DNA from: Bathynomus jamesi
Lineage: Eukaryota > Arthropoda > Malacostraca > Isopoda > Cirolanidae
DNA: 64,000 nucleotides
Direction of reading: 5' to 3'
Assembly (NCBI GenBank): GCA_023014485.1
Contig: JAJOZX010003313.1
Coordinates: forward strand, 473,877 to 537,876
Shown here: in pieces, positions 10,809-24,883 of the stretch
Position numbering within the stretch: position 1 is the stretch's first letter
How the letters are laid out: every line of letters starts with the position of its first letter
Notes under the pieces: model-generated
Databases searched by the model: none
The model's input: the letters and a program-made list of their open reading frames with translations, nothing else
Told to the model about the DNA's origin: nothing
Program-made: the position numbers and the translations under genes

Positions 10809-11842
10809 CAGAGATGGGCACCATTACTCAAAATTGGCAAGCGTTACCGTTACTCATTACTCTCTTAAAATGACCCTGGCGATACCGATACATCGTTACT
10901 TTGAAAATATCTTAAGTAAATTCATATATCATAATTGTATATCGTAATTAGAATATTAAAGCAAGTATAAAAAGTATGTAAAAACAAACACAACTGTTTT
11001 TAGATAAATGGAGGTTTATTTCTGACAGACAATGATAACAGGACATTTTTGACAAAACATATTATTTGAATAACAGAAAATTAACATAGAAGTAAACAGA
11101 AACATTTCAATAGCAGCTGATGTAAAATAATAATAAAACATTTCCAAAAATATATTCTAGCTGAGAGGTATAGAATTAAATTTTAAATGTAGCTAGGAGC
11201 CTAGGGTTTCCTTTTAGCATCACTAATTTTTCGAATGTGTTGTCAGAAAGATTTCCTCTTAGGGGCATGAATATGTCCTGCATAGCTGAAGAGATGCTCA
11301 ACAGGAGCCGAGGAAGTTAGTGGAGTATTGTACTTGAGGAAGAGCTTCTTAATTGAAGGGTAGCCATCAAGTGGTTGCAGCTGCAGTGCAGTGCTGTCAT
11401 CATTGAAGTGTTTCAACACTTCCATCTCTGATGCTGTGGTGTCTTCTTTCTTGATGTCAGCAGGAGCATGACCATATTCAAAGAAACCGTCGCTACTGCT
11501 ATAAGCACCATCATCTGTCTTAGCTGGCTCCTCAGGTGATGTGTCACTTTCATTTTTAATTGAGCTCTACCAACAAGACGGATGCAACGTGACAAGGACT
11601 GAACAAGTTCTAACAAGTATGAACTGTATGATACGCCGCCGAAAGATGTATTTGTACTTTTCACACACAAAAAACAGTATGTAACGAGTAATGGAAATTC
11701 TCATTACTTTTGCTAAAATTATTACGGGTGTTACCGTTACATCGTTACATTAGAAATCTTGCTAAGGCGATACCGATACTCGTTACAAAAGTAACGCCCG
11801 TTACTTAAGCCGTTACATGTACCGCGGTACTGCCCATCTCTG
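10809..11842 (-). mobile_element. hAT element, internally deleted, with transposase remnant
   Basis: Starts CAGAGATGGGCACCATTACT and ends GGTACTGCCCATCTCTG; subterminal GTTACCGTTAC blocks are repeated at both ends. The TSD is TCTACACT (10801-10808) and TCTACACA (11843-11850). Coding remains are on the minus strand, so this is a shortened derivative of an autonomous hAT. It is inserted in a copy of repeat R. Confidence 0.85.
11180..11670 (-). pseudogene. hAT transposase C-terminal dimerisation remnant
   Basis: The open piece 11243-11425 (minus) reads YPSIKKLFLKYNTPLTSSAP, then VEHLFSYAGHIHAPKRKSF, and continues in another frame towards 11185. The order proline pair, LFS.AG, P.R..L is the hAT C-terminal signature. 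Upstream sequence to 11670 is frame-broken. The catalytic core is absent. Confidence 0.75.
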
Positions 11843-11850
11843 TCTACACA

Positions 11851-12356
11851 CTCCTTTTCTTAGTCTACTGGTAGTTTTTTACTATTACCGTACCTTTAGT
11901 AACTAAGTATATCTTGAACTATTACAGTGCCTGTTTCTCTTTTGTCAGATCTTTTTGAGTATCATAACTTCATAAGTATTGTTACTGGCAAAATTAAAGC
12001 TGACCCATATGTCTATAGAGCCCTAGGGAATTTGTGGTGATACATTTCATTGTAATTTGACTTTTGTTTAAAATATAGTATTAAATTGAAACTTAGCGTA
12101 TGCCTATTGTAAAACACTGAAGTTTTAATAACTTTTTTTATTTTGGCCATTTTTCAAGGTTTATAATTTTAATTTTTTCTTTATTTCAGTGCAATAAATT
12201 TCTTGTAAATATAGCCATTTCCCCCTCTAATTTTAATTTAAGCAGTGATGTTTAAGACTTTTAGCAGCTTGTTAGCATCATAGTGCCATTTCTTATTGAA
12301 GACTTCATTGTGTGATAATAGCCTATAGACTGCTGAGAATTTTACTTTTATCAACC
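11851..12356. other. Sequence upstream of the ORP1 start codon
   Basis: No gene is seen. This should hold the 5' UTR and perhaps an upstream splice acceptor (a pyrimidine-rich tract ends TTTATTTCAG near 12189). I cannot place a promoter. Confidence 0.4.
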
Positions 12357-12363
12357 ATGGGAG
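12357..12363 (+). CDS. OSBPL1A-like: ORP1 coding exon 1 (start codon)
   Basis: ATG in a good context (AACCATGG), then GGAG and a GTAAGTTT donor. It contributes only Met-Gly and the first base of the next Gly. I chose it because its phase joins exon 2 exactly (MGGDDCGEIV..) and vertebrate ORP1 also starts just before the first ankyrin helix. It is the nearest plausible start, but a longer upstream exon is possible. Confidence 0.65.
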
Positions 12364-15300
12364 GTAAGTTTCATTAGACTAGTTATGGCTAAGTATATTT
12401 ATTTGTAGGTATGTTTTACATAGCCTAATAGGGTTAAGTTTTTACTTATGGTACAGTTTAATTTTTACAGATCTAATTACATGTATGGACTAATAAAAGT
12501 TAAAAATGTAGTAGGTCTTGGTACTCACAGTCGAGGCAAAATTAAGATTTGCACAAGCTTGTGTTAAATGTAATTTAAATAAAGGCACATTTCAGTTTTC
12601 AGAAATTTGCAAACAACTCAATTTTCTGTTAATGTTGGTGTAGCCTGTTTTAATATTTGTTACTAGGCTTATTGGTAAATTAAAATATAAGCACATTTTC
12701 ATTAACTAGCTCTAGCATTTGTTCATTGCCTCTATCCCTATTTATTAGGGTCAACTCTTTTTGATTGGTTTGAATTTGTCAAAGGATACCCTTTGTGCAA
12801 ATTCAAAGATGGGAATAGCTAATTTCTAAGGAGTTGACCATAGGCTTATCTATGGTGCATACTCTCCTTTATGTAGAACCCCCAAATTGATCATTTTACA
12901 TTTTTAGGTAATAAATTTCTACAGTGCCTAATACAGATAGGCCAAGTGTAAATTAGGGAAAAAATCTGAAAAGTGAAGTTAGGGCCCCTATGCAGTATTA
13001 AATAATAAAAAGTTAACTAGGTTTAACCAATCAAAAGCTAAAACATACAGCAGAGATACTTCAGTAAGAAATCTAAAATGATGTCCTGGTTTTGTTTTCA
13101 GTGCCACTTAACTAGGTCTATATTAGAAGATGGTGATTTAGAATTGGAACTGTTATACAGGGTGTCCGAGAATTATCTGTACAATTTTTGGCTGTTATTA
13201 AAAGTCAACCATGAAGTGTAGAAATTCCAGTGTTGTCCCATTTTACAGAGAATATCATTAAGTTTTTTCTGATACCACATTTTGACAAGTTTTTTAGAAA
13301 TGTACGCGGGTGACAGACATTGATGATTTAAAAGCAAGAATCACAGCTGCTATTGAGCGAATTGATGTGGATATGCTGCAGCGTACATGGCAACATTTGG
13401 AGTATCGATTGGATGTTTTGCGAATCACTAATGGTGCACATATCGAATGTTTGTAACAACGTTACTTTAATAAAAGAAACACTTGAAAATACAGATTCTA
13501 AATCTTGTTTAAGAATTTTATGTGTTATCAAGAATTTTATTAAAAGATGAAATTGTACAGATAATGTTCGGACACACTGGAATTTCTAAAAAACTTGTCA
13601 AAACTTGGTATCAGAAAAAACTTAATGAGATTCTCTGTAAAATGGGACAACACTGAAATTTCTACACTTCATGGTTGACTTTTAATAACAGCCAAAAATT
13701 GTACAGATAATTCTCGGACACCCTGTATTTCTAATGAAAAGAATTCAAGAGCTGTCTGTTGCAGATTGGGTAATAGTTAGGCCTACACTACTAGGACCCT
13801 GTGTATTGGTGAATTAAAAAAAGATAGATGATTGTGTTTGGCTATAGTTAAAGAAAAGTTTTAACAAAAGGAGTTGAAATGACTTCAAAAATTTTGGGAA
13901 TGAGAGAGGTATTAACAGAAATTACCTATAATATCACTGATGTGGTTTGAGTGCTGATAATGAATTTGGTTACACTTGCCAAGATTTGTGAACTACTTAG
14001 AGAAGTTTGGTGTAATTATTATATCAGGGTTCATAGTGACCTGGAAAGTCAGGGAATTGAAAAATGGTTGGGGAAAGTTAGGGAAAATTAAAGTTTGTTG
14101 CGAAATTTCAGGGAAAACAGAAAAAAAAGTTGGATAGTGGTCAGGGAATTAACATGACTGTAAAGAACGATAGGGTATGGCAGACTGTTTAGATAATTTT
14201 CTTCACCAAAGATTCTAAAGTAGTAAGTTTTATGATAGAAGTCTGTGGAATCATCAACAACAACAACACTGTGAAGAAAGGCACTTAATAATAAAAGGAA
14301 AACAAGGTTTTGTGTGTGTGTGTGTGTTTTTTAAAATAAAAAAAAAGAAATTTGGCTAGGAAAATGTTTGCAAAATTGTCAGGGAAATTACTTGACAAGA
14401 GTCGCTATGAACCCTATACAGTATATGCTATATTAGTTTTAATGTAATACTGTTCAAGTTTTTGCTTTCTTGGTAAGTATATTTAAACTACAAAGTGGTA
14501 TGAAATTCAATACATCAATAGCTGTATCATTACTTTGAAGTGAAATGAAATGAAAGTATAGCATGCATGTTTCATATGACTTTATCTATCAGCCAAACTT
14601 AAAAAAAGTTTGTGATACAACTCTTTTGCCCAAAGCTGTATATGCCATAATTAGTTTTCCTGATGCTTTCTTTTGAAGACTGTGCTGGAAATACAATAAG
14701 CTGCCTTTAGATATAAATTTAATGTCATTTAAAACTGACAGTGATGCGAGTCAAGGAAAAAAAGATAGATTCTAAGGTGATGCAACTCTCTGCCAAGTAT
14801 CTATATAGCTATTTGAACTTTGTTTCTATTTACATTTTTCTTAAGGAGATGATTGTGGAGAGATTGTTCAGTTTGAAGATTTACTACTTAAAAGTGCTAG
14901 AAATGGGGATCACAAGACTGTGTTGGAGATCATCAAGGCAAATGAAGAAGGAAAAGCAACTCTTAATATAAATTGCAAAGGTTATTTATTAGATTTTTAG
15001 AATTTGTTTAGAAAGTGTAACCTTCAATTGCACTGGAGAGCTAGCATGGTAGGTGATAGTATTGTCATTAATAAAATTAACATAAGACCTAACCTCGTTA
15101 ATTTGTTCCATTTTATCACTCAAGTTTGGCTTAAATTAGGCTTTGCTTAGATATTCAGTGTGTTGTTAGATTTGAAGTACTGTATTTGTTCTTTAACCAT
15201 TTTGAATATAGTTTTCATTTCTTTGAGGAATAATATATTAAAAGAATTGATCAAATCATATTTGCAGGACAATCGAAATGCAATCTTGGATGGACACCTT

Positions 15301-18300
15301 TGCATTTGGCATGTTACTTTGGACACAAAGGATGTGTAGAGATGCTTCTTCACAATGGAGCACGAGTGGATGTCCAGAATGACTGTGGACACACCCCTTC
15401 ATAAAGCAGCCCTTACCAGCCGTGAAGTGAGTGGCCAAACTTTTGATCAGGTTATGGGTTAGGCAAAAGCTTAAGTTGTTGAAAGTATTAAATAGCTAGA
15501 GACTAAACTTTTATAAAGGGAAAAAAAAAGTTAGTCATTAATTTAGTACATCTCTATTAGTACTGTGAATGAGAATTTTTTTAAGCACTTTTGAAATAAA
15601 AATGTCAATCTGTGATAAGTTTTGACACCAATAATATGAAAAAAACTGGTAGCTGTACAAACCTTCATAAAATAATCACTGACTCGCTACATTAATGAAG
15701 TGTAGTACAATTTAAAACATGATTGACTAATAGAAGATTATTAACTGTTCTCTTGACATTTTCAGATTTTGATTGGTTTAAGTAAAGATTGCATTTTGCT
15801 TTAACTATATTTCAGGCTAATGATGATTATTTATGAGTTCTGTTTTACACTTTGACTTTTAATTTATTATTTTGGGGGCTTCTTGCTCATACTGATGACA
15901 ACTTACAAAAATTTGAAAGTGAAAGGGGGTCTGATTTGAGAAGTATTAAAGGTCCAGAGGCTAATCCTCTTTTTGCAGCATTAATATATTAGAATAAATA
16001 AATAGGTAAATAATACTGGATCTTTTAATTTTGACACCTCCTCCTACCTTCATTGATGGACTTGAAGGTGTATAATAGTTTCATTAGCGTGTTTGGGATT
16101 GAAAGTAAAGCAGTTGAGTCAATCCCAAAGGGACTGGGGTTTTAAGTTTTTAATAAATTTATTTCGTATGATTAACCTCATTCCATTGAGTGAGCATGGA
16201 CCAGTGTTGGTTCACAAAACTATTTTGCATTCCATTCAAATTGTAATGATTTAATATTCAGTATCAGATGGAGTGTTTCTTAAGGAGAATTCACATACAG
16301 ACCCATATTACGCACTTCTTTTGGACTTGTGGTAGATCTCCATTAAAAGTGTTATTAATTTTGGTGTTAAAAAAAGGGGGGGGGGGGTAGGAACGAATGA
16401 ATAATGGGGTATGCTTCTGAAGTTTTGAAATAAATTTTAAAAATATAGTAGTGAGAATCATACTGGGGTCAAATACTTTAATCCTAAATTATACTTTATT
16501 CTTCGCTAGGTAGGTCTGAAACAATTTGTTTCCTTTCTGATCTGTAATATAAAAGGTTAATTTTTGCATAATGTGTTTTGAATTGTGTATCTGATCATAG
16601 CCAGTAATTTAAATCTGATATAAGCCTGTTTTGTAGTTCAGTAATTGTAGATTAATTTTGTACTTGTTTATATAGGACCTGCTGTAATTATTAAATTGAA
16701 AATTTTATGAAAAAAACTATAGTTTAGGGACAAAATGTAGATGTAAGTTTTTAGTTTATAACGTTGTCACAAGTGGTATTTTGGTGCTTTAACCTCCTCC
16801 TTAATGGCAAGCCTTTATGTGGGATCTGAACCATTGATCGCTACATCTGGATGGGAGAATAGTCACTCGTTCAACTACTACTCAGACCAAATGTCGCTTA
16901 ACTTTGTTGATGTGTGGAAAACGGTGTTGCGACACGGTCACAGCGACGGCGTAGTCCTCTTTGTTACAAAGTTAAATTATACAGGGTGTTTAAAGCTGCG
17001 CAAGTGAATATGCACGTATACATCATCATATTCACTCGCGTGACTTTATGAATACCCTGTACCTAGTGTACACAGTTTGTTGATAATACTTGTAACTGTT
17101 CTCCAGTCTTTAATTATAAACCGTTGTTTGGGGCTATGGTTTAAGTGAAGTAATTATATTTGTTTGTTTCAAACTAACAGTAGTTGAATGAAGCGTGGTC
17201 GGACATTGCTAATCGTCTAAAAGGTATTGGTTGAAAGTGAACAAAGATCAGGCATTTATCATAGACTTTTTAACGCTGTATTATTTTGATGTTTGCCTTC
17301 TGTTTTTGAGCACTATTTTTTTTGTAGGCTTAATATATTACATCATAGCTTTCATACACGCATGATAGGCTCTACATACCTAAAGCATACCTGCTGGTAA
17401 TTAATGAGTGTTTTCGCCTTTATTATTAAGGTTAATAACTGTGTCTACTGTACTAAACTCGTTTAAATTTTTTTTAAGAATTCATTTTTATTTAGTATAT
17501 AAAGCAATACCCTTGTAACCTTTGGTAACCTTCCGCCCGAATTGTGCATTCTGACGAAGGTCAAGCTTTTCACTCCACCTTAAGGTAATACCCTTCATAT
17601 CCCTTCAGGTTAACTACATACTGTAATGAATGTTTTTTACATCGTATAATTTTAAGTTTATTCTAGTTCTTCAGATTGTTGAATAGACATAAACTAGGAA
17701 GTTTTACTGTCCCTTGCCCAAATGTGTACTGTTATACGTTTCAAACTGATTCATTGGTTGTTCATTAAAAATTTATTCATTTTAGGTTAAATATTTACGG
17801 TTTTATACTTGTGAAGAATAATTTCGTAAGCAGATAGTTCCCAAATGTAGAAAATGCATACTAGCCAGACTCTTGTTCAAATGTAATGCAGATGTTTTTG
17901 CAGTGATAACTGATAATGGCAACCTTGTAAAATTTTGTTGTACGAAGGTTACAAATGTTTTTTTAGTCCCTAAACAACGTGATAGTTTTTATCTGAAATA
18001 TATAATTTAAGAGTTGGCTTCAATTGCTAGGGGATTTGTAGAGTTTCAGAAATTGAACCTCTGTGATGGAACTTATTTTAAGTAACCACTCACGAAATGA
18101 ACTCTGTTTATATGAACTCTTCGGTTAATCTTTTAACAGCAATTATGCTTTATATTCAAACTAACATTCAAGGTAAACCTTGATAATTCTGATACACTGT
18201 GTGCCTCTTTCACGTCGCTTTCTTCACACTATTCACCGACAGCTTAAATAAGCAATAGATGCATGGCACATCGTCTCACAGTTCAGTACCATTCCGTATG

Positions 18301-21300
18301 ATTCATATTTTCTTACAACGTCACAAGCAGTCGCTACTCAAAAGGGTAACTGATATTTATGCCGCTTTTAATCGAGAGGAGATTTCTCGGTTTCCTTTTC
18401 ACACACCACGAGGTTTGATTATAAATCAGGTCTGGCCTTACCTCGGCTACTACTGTATTTTATAGGCCATATGTATTAGAAATTTAAGTTGCTGGTCGTT
18501 TTCTGTTCATCTTGTTTTATATTAGTTGTATCGTGTTATATGTTGGACAAAATGGGCTATATTTTGTCTAGTGATATTATTTATTTATTATATATTAGTG
18601 AAATTGAGTTTTATCTTCATAATTAAACTAAAATTCTTCAGTTTAAAATTTTTTTTAATAAAATTTAGTGTAAAACATTTTATATATCAAGATCATTTTT
18701 AAATTAATAAAAATTTCAGTTGATTACTGTACATTTGCGAATATTTAGGCTTATACTAGCTTCAAAATATTTTGATTCTCTTATCACTGTTGTATTTTAT
18801 TTCGTCTAATGCTCTGTCATAACTTTTGAAAGGAAATCGTGATGCTTCTGTTAGAACATGGCGCCAGCGTGTCCATTATAAACGGTGAAGGCCTGAAAGC
18901 CTCTGATTTGGCCAGGAAACCACAGGTATGTAGAAAGCTTTCTTTACATGACGCTAAGGTGGTGGTGAATTTTTCAGTTAATGCAGTAAGCAAACTTTCT
19001 TGAAATCGCGATTCGATAATTCTTAACATTTTGTTTAACTTTCACTATAGTTTTGAGGAAAAACTTATTTATATAAAGTCTTTAATAAGGTAACATTCAA
19101 AAAGCTAATTGTCCCACGACTGACGTTGGGGTGAATGTGTCCCAAGGGTCGCCTGAACCAGAGCAGAAACAGTGAGCGGCCAACTCCACTCCACCTGGTG
19201 TCAGCGGCCGGGAGCGAACCAGCGCCACACCGTTCGGCGTCCGTCACCGTAACCATTGAGCTTACCGGGCGCTCATGAAGTCTCTAATGCAGGGTGCATT
19301 TTTAGCTCTGCAGTTGGTCTGTCATAGATAATGAGCGTTTGAATTTTTGGAGATGCTTGCACAAAGTTTATCCTGATTGTTTTAATTTCTAAGACTTTTG
19401 ATTATAACAAATAAAATTTTTTTTTTAATATAGAGAATTTCCAAATTTCTACAGGAGAATTGTTTATTTAAATGTACGACTATATTGGATTCTTAATATT
19501 TTTGTTGGATGTTTCCATATTGTCAGTCAGTAAGTGTATTAACTTTCCCGAACAAAATAGACCAACCTAATGTAATCCAATCTAACTTGACCTGAGCCAG
19601 CCCAATATAACGAAACATCTGTCCATCGCCGTCCTGTCTCGACCATTAGTGCGTGTGTTGGTGAATTATTTTGATTCGCCTACAACACATTTTCAGTCTG
19701 GGATTGAAGTGTATGCTCCATGAAGAAAAGAAAACTTGTTTTTAACAATGTATTTGTTTTCTCACATTATTCTATTGCTGTGGATCCTATTTAGTTAAGC
19801 GAAATGTTAATTCCTCTATATTTCCCTCAAACTACACATTATCTTGGTAGGAGTCGGATGCTTTATCAGATACAGTAGTTATCATTTTATTGGAGTAAGA
19901 ATTTGTACATTGATGTTTAAATCTAATTCTAATGAGAATAAACTTTAATGGAAGTCTGCTTGTTTAGGTTAAGAATCTCACCTTAGGAGCTGAAAGAGCC
20001 GAGCAGAAAATCAGGGAAGAGAAATTCATTCACGCAGCTAGGGAAGGAGATGTAAAAACAGTAAAACAAATGGTAAGTGAACCATTCTATTGCTACAGTA
20101 ATTTGGCCCGTTATTTTTTTAAAGTTTTGAATGTGTACACATTTGGCTGTCCATATATAGAGATGTTTTTGCGTTTTAATTCTTGTTCAGATTTTGATGC
20201 GTGATAATTTGCATAAAGTCCTTGTACGAAAGGAGTTAAACCTTGTTTTAGCTTTTTCTTTAGAAAGTAGAATTAAATTTTGGGTATTTTATTTTAATTT
20301 GTAACTTTGAGGCTTCACAGTTATTAAAGCTTCTGACTTTCATAATTGTTGTAATCAAAGCCTGTAGAACTTTATAGTATCGTACTTGATAATTCTTAAT
20401 GATAAGTACTAGATTTAATAGGGCAGTAATTATTAACAATTCACAGCAGTTAGTATTATCTAATAATAATGATTAATCATAGTTCCAGGATCCTTGCGTT
20501 CCCAACATCAATTGCTCAGACTCAATGGGAAATACAGGTTTGCACTGTGCTTCATACCGTGGTCACATTAGCGTTGCTGTCATTCTTCTTCAAAATGGCT
20601 GTGATACCACCATAAAAAATGCTGCAGGTAAAACTGATACCTTTAAAATGATTAGTTATTTAATTGGATAAGGAAGTTTCGACGATTTTCTCCCATTTTC
20701 TAATACATACATTACATACATTACATACTGTACATCTAATAACACATTTCCAGTTTTCTATGGGGTGGACACGACATTACGAGATCGGGACTGGTAAAAT
20801 GCGAATCATTTACACAGATATGTAAAGGGATCACCACAGGGAATAAAGTACGTATTCCCATCTAATGAGGAAATGAGTGAATACTTGGGAAGTCAATTGG
20901 GAAGTTCTTAAAAAGGAGGTAGAGTATATATCACTCTCGCGTTGAACAGTCGATTTAAAAAGTCGCTGTCATGAAGACACGCGTTTCATACTGATGAATA
21001 TCGGTGAAAAACGTGTTTTACGACAACTCTCTTAATCGACTGTACGGTACGGTACTGAACAAGGTGCTCATTTTTAGCCCTTAATCAGTGATGTAGCTGT
21101 TTTTGACTTAATCTTTCTTTTAAAAGCATTTAAACAACTTAATTACATTACTTTGAACTCTACATTATTGAACTAAGATTGCTTTCCTTTGCAGGTCAAA
21201 CCGCGCTGGAACTGGTTCAGTCTCAGCAAATGGAGCAGGTGTTGGCAGTTCCTCCCGTGAGGAGTTTTTCCCGCAGTGCTTCAAGGTTCGAAGGACCTCT

Positions 21301-24300
21301 CCTGCGAAGAATGCGCATTGTGGGATGGAGGATGGTTTGGGTGAGAAGATCCTCTGAAAGGGGATTTGTGAACTGAAAATTGATACACAGTAATGTCGAT
21401 CATTCCATATCAAATCAATCATAAACTTTTGCATGACCTTGATTTTCATGACACTTGGTACAAGACTTAATCTATACTATGAAAAGGCAGTCCCGTCCCG
21501 TCCGTCCGTCCGTCCTGAGGGTTCAATTATTCGATCAATAAAACTATAGAAAAGAACGCAACAATGAAAATCTTTAGCTTCACATCCGAACCCATTGTAT
21601 CAAGATTTGTGAAGCCTAAGATTTTCATGGCTGCGTTCTTTTCTATAGTTTTATTCACCGAATAATTGACTTCCCAATTTCTGAGGCCAAAGGCCCCAGC
21701 TAAATGGGCCCGTATAGATGAAACATGAATGCATACTCTCTAGTTACTGAAAAACCAAGTCATTAATTAATTATTGACTCTACCTGGATCACCAGACTCC
21801 CTTTTGAAGGTCATAATTTTTTTAATTAACCTAAAATATCGTTTAAAATTATATTTTAGGTTAATTAGCTATACCAAAATGGCTTTGGTATAGCTATCTT
21901 TTATGTATTTTTGGAAAAAAATTAATTTTTATCTTTTGACTTGACCTTGGAGTCATGAATCAGGGTAGACTTGCACAGATATTGGTTACTATTAGATATG
22001 TCCTAAAAATTTCATGATTTAAATCTTGTAGCCTTTGAATTTAGCTTTCATAAAACTAGTTGAAGCCTGATAAAGGCTTTTACACCACTCTTGAGCTACC
22101 TTACCTGGTGCGTTTTTCATATTTTTATTATTGTATCGCCAATAGCCCTAGTTACCACTGGCTTGATTTCATTTTTGGCTCTAGAGAAAATTGTGGTTAT
22201 ATCCTTGATTTAAACCTAATCCTCCCATCCTCCATAGCTTTTGACGCCTTGATCTTGTTTGCAGATACTGTAAGTCTTGCCATTAATAATGGTAGGGGGC
22301 AAACTGTAGTTAGGATAAGGCCTATCCTCTAGGTTCATTGTTAATTCATTAGGCTACGGGTTCTATGAAGATGGAACAGTCATTGTAACAGTTTTGTCAT
22401 TTGTAAGAACCATTGCTAGCCACCAATGACTATCAAGTATAATTCTTTCCTCCCTGCTTTCAGATGAGCTTGAAAAAAACCTTTACCTGAACTCTTCTTG
22501 TTGATTGAGGAATAAAAGTATGTAACTTTGAAATACAGGATTGTTCAGCATTTCAAGTATTTGTCCTGAAACAACTTGAATTATTCTTCCCACTAAGTTA
22601 GTTAAATACTCGGCAACTACTGTTGATATACAATCACGGGGAATCCCCTAAAGCTGAAGGAGAGTTAGGATTAGTGGTCTTGGTAGCGAGGCCTTGGCAA
22701 CAAGCTCTTAATAATGATACTTCAAACTCCATCACAAGGTCCCCTACCACGTGATCTGGCAAAGAAATTCTATTTTGCTGGAGTAACAAAGTCCTCTTCA
22801 TGATGGCATAAGGTTGGGGATAGTTTTTAAAATTCTTCAATTGGGTAGCAGTCATCAGAATAGTTCAATATTTCAACAGGCTTTTGGTCGAACTTTTTCG
22901 ACGAGAAACTGGGTAGATACTTCTGAAAAAGATGCATTGCAGTGGTATCATGGGTATTTCAAGATGGGTGTGTATTTGTATTTTTTTTTTCACGATAATA
23001 ACAGAAATGGTAGCAGCCTGAGAGTTATTTCTATGGAAAAACTGAACTTCATCTTTCATCACAGTTTGAGAATAATTTTCTGAGAAGTCCTCCGTCCCTG
23101 TCCAAGATGAGAAATTCATCATATTCAACCCATTCTCTCTCGCTATAAAATCGTGTCACAATGGACCTTCAAGTTAGTCCGCAAAATTTTCAGTGAATTA
23201 TTCTTAAGGTTGGTTCTTGGTTTTTGGTTTCAAGCTTTGGTCTGTCTGTAGAAATCCACTTCTTATATCCGACATAATGAACCCCTGTGCCTGTCAAAAA
23301 CCAACACTTCGAGATGCTCGTTGAAGGTTTTTGTTGATAGGCACTTTGGTACTCTGAAAAAGCATCCATTGTTTGACAATAAGCACTGTAAATCTATAAA
23401 GCAGAATTTAATAGATGAGGCTTAAAGATTCTTTTTTTGTTAAAGTATTGAAGTGTGCTCGTCCGTTATCAACGCTGCATTCTTATGTAAGCTGCATACA
23501 CGTACAATCCATGTTCTGCTGATCCATGCAAGGACGCATTCTTTGGGCCTTAGCTGTATAAACTTGGGAAATCCAGTTTGAATGTTATGAGTTTCCTTTG
23601 GAAACTCTTGAAATGCTTCATTTAAGTTGAAGAACTAGTCTGTGTATCATGTTTTCTTTTTCCAGCTATTATATTCGCAGCCGACATAATTTTGTTTTCC
23701 AGGCATAAACTTTTTCTAGCCTTAGACAGGAAGAACTTTGTCATCATGGTTGTCTCATCAGAGTTTTACTAGCTTTGGGGTGGGATCTACGGGAAAACCT
23801 CTCTCGTTTCTGTTTAGCAGTACGAGGCATATGATATGTTGCTCTAAATTATCGCACTTGTATCAGCTCGCTTCTCGTTGTTGCTGAATGCTTCTCCCAA
23901 ATGGAAGGTTTTTTTTTGCAGTCGTATGCCTTCCTTGCATCCTCAGCGCTGTAGAAGTGTTCACCGTTGGGTGAAATCACTTCCAACTTTCGTTTCGCAG
24001 CGTGTTCAGCTTCCTTACCTTAGTTGCTGAATATTTCTGTTGGGAAAGTTTGATTTTCTCAAAGTATTTAAAGATTCATTCAAGGTAAATTATTCGTGTT
24101 CATGAACAAAGTAGTGCTTCTCAAGGTTTTTCTCGATTCTAGTTTTAAAAAAACTACAAGAATTAAAAGTTGAAGCTGAAAGCATGTTCTCCTCCATTTC
24201 TGATAATGATGAAATTTCATTGTCTGAAGGACTTTTGTCTAGTTCTTTTCTACACTGCACACGAAGTCTCTGAACTTTTATAAAGCCTAAAGATTTACGA

Positions 24301-24823
24301 AATTTCTTGATCATAATTTCTGCTACTGGTCGAATTCCTTTAATCGTTCTTTCCTGGATGAAGTTTAAGGGGTTCATAACACTTTATGATCTATTGATAC
24401 AATTTTGCAATACTAGAAGGTGGTCCACCATTGGAGGTAGCCATGATTAAGTAAACGCTTGTCTATTACCTAAGAAACAATGTAATTTAACTACATTAGT
24501 CATATGCAAAAAATTAAGACACATTTTTGAAGTACAAATAATCTCTGAAAAAATACGGGTTGCAAACTCATAAGTGCATCTGAAAAATTCGGCAGAAATA
24601 TTCATTGCCATTAATAACCTTATGTTGTACCTACTATGCATTACATTACAGATACATTCAGGCTTATACAAGACTATAAACAGCATTACCCACTCTAACA
24701 GTGGCATTCACACCTCTCACGCGGCTATCTGTCGCAGCCAAAATAATATCCCAACATATACACAACAAGCTAATATTCTAGTTCATCATTACGCAAAGAT
24801 AAGTCACTTAAACAGACAACAAC

Positions 24824-24883
<60 letters not shown>

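Noticed and set aside
12700..12850. MITE with GGTCAACTC/GAGTTGACC ends
   Set aside because: A short inverted word pair exists (about 12749 and 12831), but the arms do not extend and no TSD is seen.
21165..21449. Minus-strand 94-codon ORF
   Set aside because: Antisense shadow of ORP1 exon 7.
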